Below are positions 5,910-5,986 of a stretch of DNA of 5,986 nucleotides, piece by piece; the first letter of the stretch is position 1, and each line of letters starts with the position of its first letter. Below the pieces are notes generated by a model. The model was not told where the DNA came from and did no database searches. It was given only the letters and a program-made list of their open reading frames with translations. A program made the position numbers and the translations under genes. Source of the DNA: an uncultured Bacteroidales bacterium (GTDB lineage: Bacteria; Bacteroidota; Bacteroidia; Bacteroidales; Muribaculaceae); assembly GCA_900554345.1 (NCBI GenBank), contig USHH01000144.1:1-5986 (forward strand), given 5' to 3'.

Positions 5910-5973
5910 CCGGGTTCCGACCCGGGGCCACGGACATAAGGAGCGGGGGGCGTGGGGGCCCCCCCCCCCCCCC
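5910..5973. other. GC hairpin followed by G-runs and a C15 homopolymer
   Basis: A hairpin CCGGGT (5910-5915), loop TCCG, ACCCGG (5920-5925) has no T-run after it. Further on are G6 (5945-5950), G5 (5954-5958) and 15 consecutive C (5959-5973). I see no gene in 5862-5986. The C-run could vary by slippage or could be a sequencing or assembly artefact. Confidence 0.5.
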
Positions 5974-5986
5974 ACAGCCGTGCCAA

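Noticed and set aside
5759..5986. Minus-strand frame of 75 codons at the right end
   Set aside because: It reads through the REP pair and the C15 tract, and its product is repeat-derived low-complexity sequence.

Overview
The window looks like chromosomal DNA from a GC-rich member of the Bacteroidales. A Muribaculaceae-like gut bacterium is my inference. The grounds are gene content typical of Bacteroidetes fimbrial loci, starts with no Shine-Dalgarno sequence, and an A-rich leader before the fimbrillin gene. All four recognisable genes lie on the + strand: a tyrosine recombinase cut at its 5' end by the window edge (2-988), a DUF3575 outer-membrane protein (1348-1935), a DUF3868/OmpA-like periplasmic protein (1949-3355), and a large Mfa1-family fimbrial major subunit lipoprotein (3664-5748).

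This is a type V (FimA/Mfa1-type) pilus locus as seen in Porphyromonas and Bacteroides. Subunits of this class are exported as lipoproteins, trimmed after an arginine by a surface protease, and polymerised by strand exchange. The DUF3575 and DUF3868 genes, 12-13 bp apart, probably form one transcriptional unit and are the accessory genes usually found beside such pilins. The Mfa1 gene has its own 308-bp upstream region. The anchor/tip (FimB/Mfa2-type) gene is not in the window and may lie downstream.

The intergenic DNA is unusually structured. Each of the three long gaps (989-1347, 3356-3663, 5749-5986) carries a 91-107-bp element made of two inverted GTAG-plus-hairpin units. This is the architecture of REP/BIME elements mobilised by REP-associated tyrosine transposases. 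The middle gap also has a solitary unit with a different stem. The first gap additionally holds short tandem repeats, a GC hairpin, a good intrinsic terminator for the recombinase gene and a palindrome just before the DUF3575 start. The last gap ends in a GC hairpin and a C15 homopolymer.

A 19-bp imperfect inverted repeat brackets the DUF3575-DUF3868 pair next to the recombinase gene. Whether this, or the oppositely oriented BIME copies, allows inversion of fimbrial genes is open. I see no tRNA, rRNA, CRISPR array or insertion sequence. Apart from the repeat family, the locus is a recognisable fimbrial locus rather than an undescribed system.
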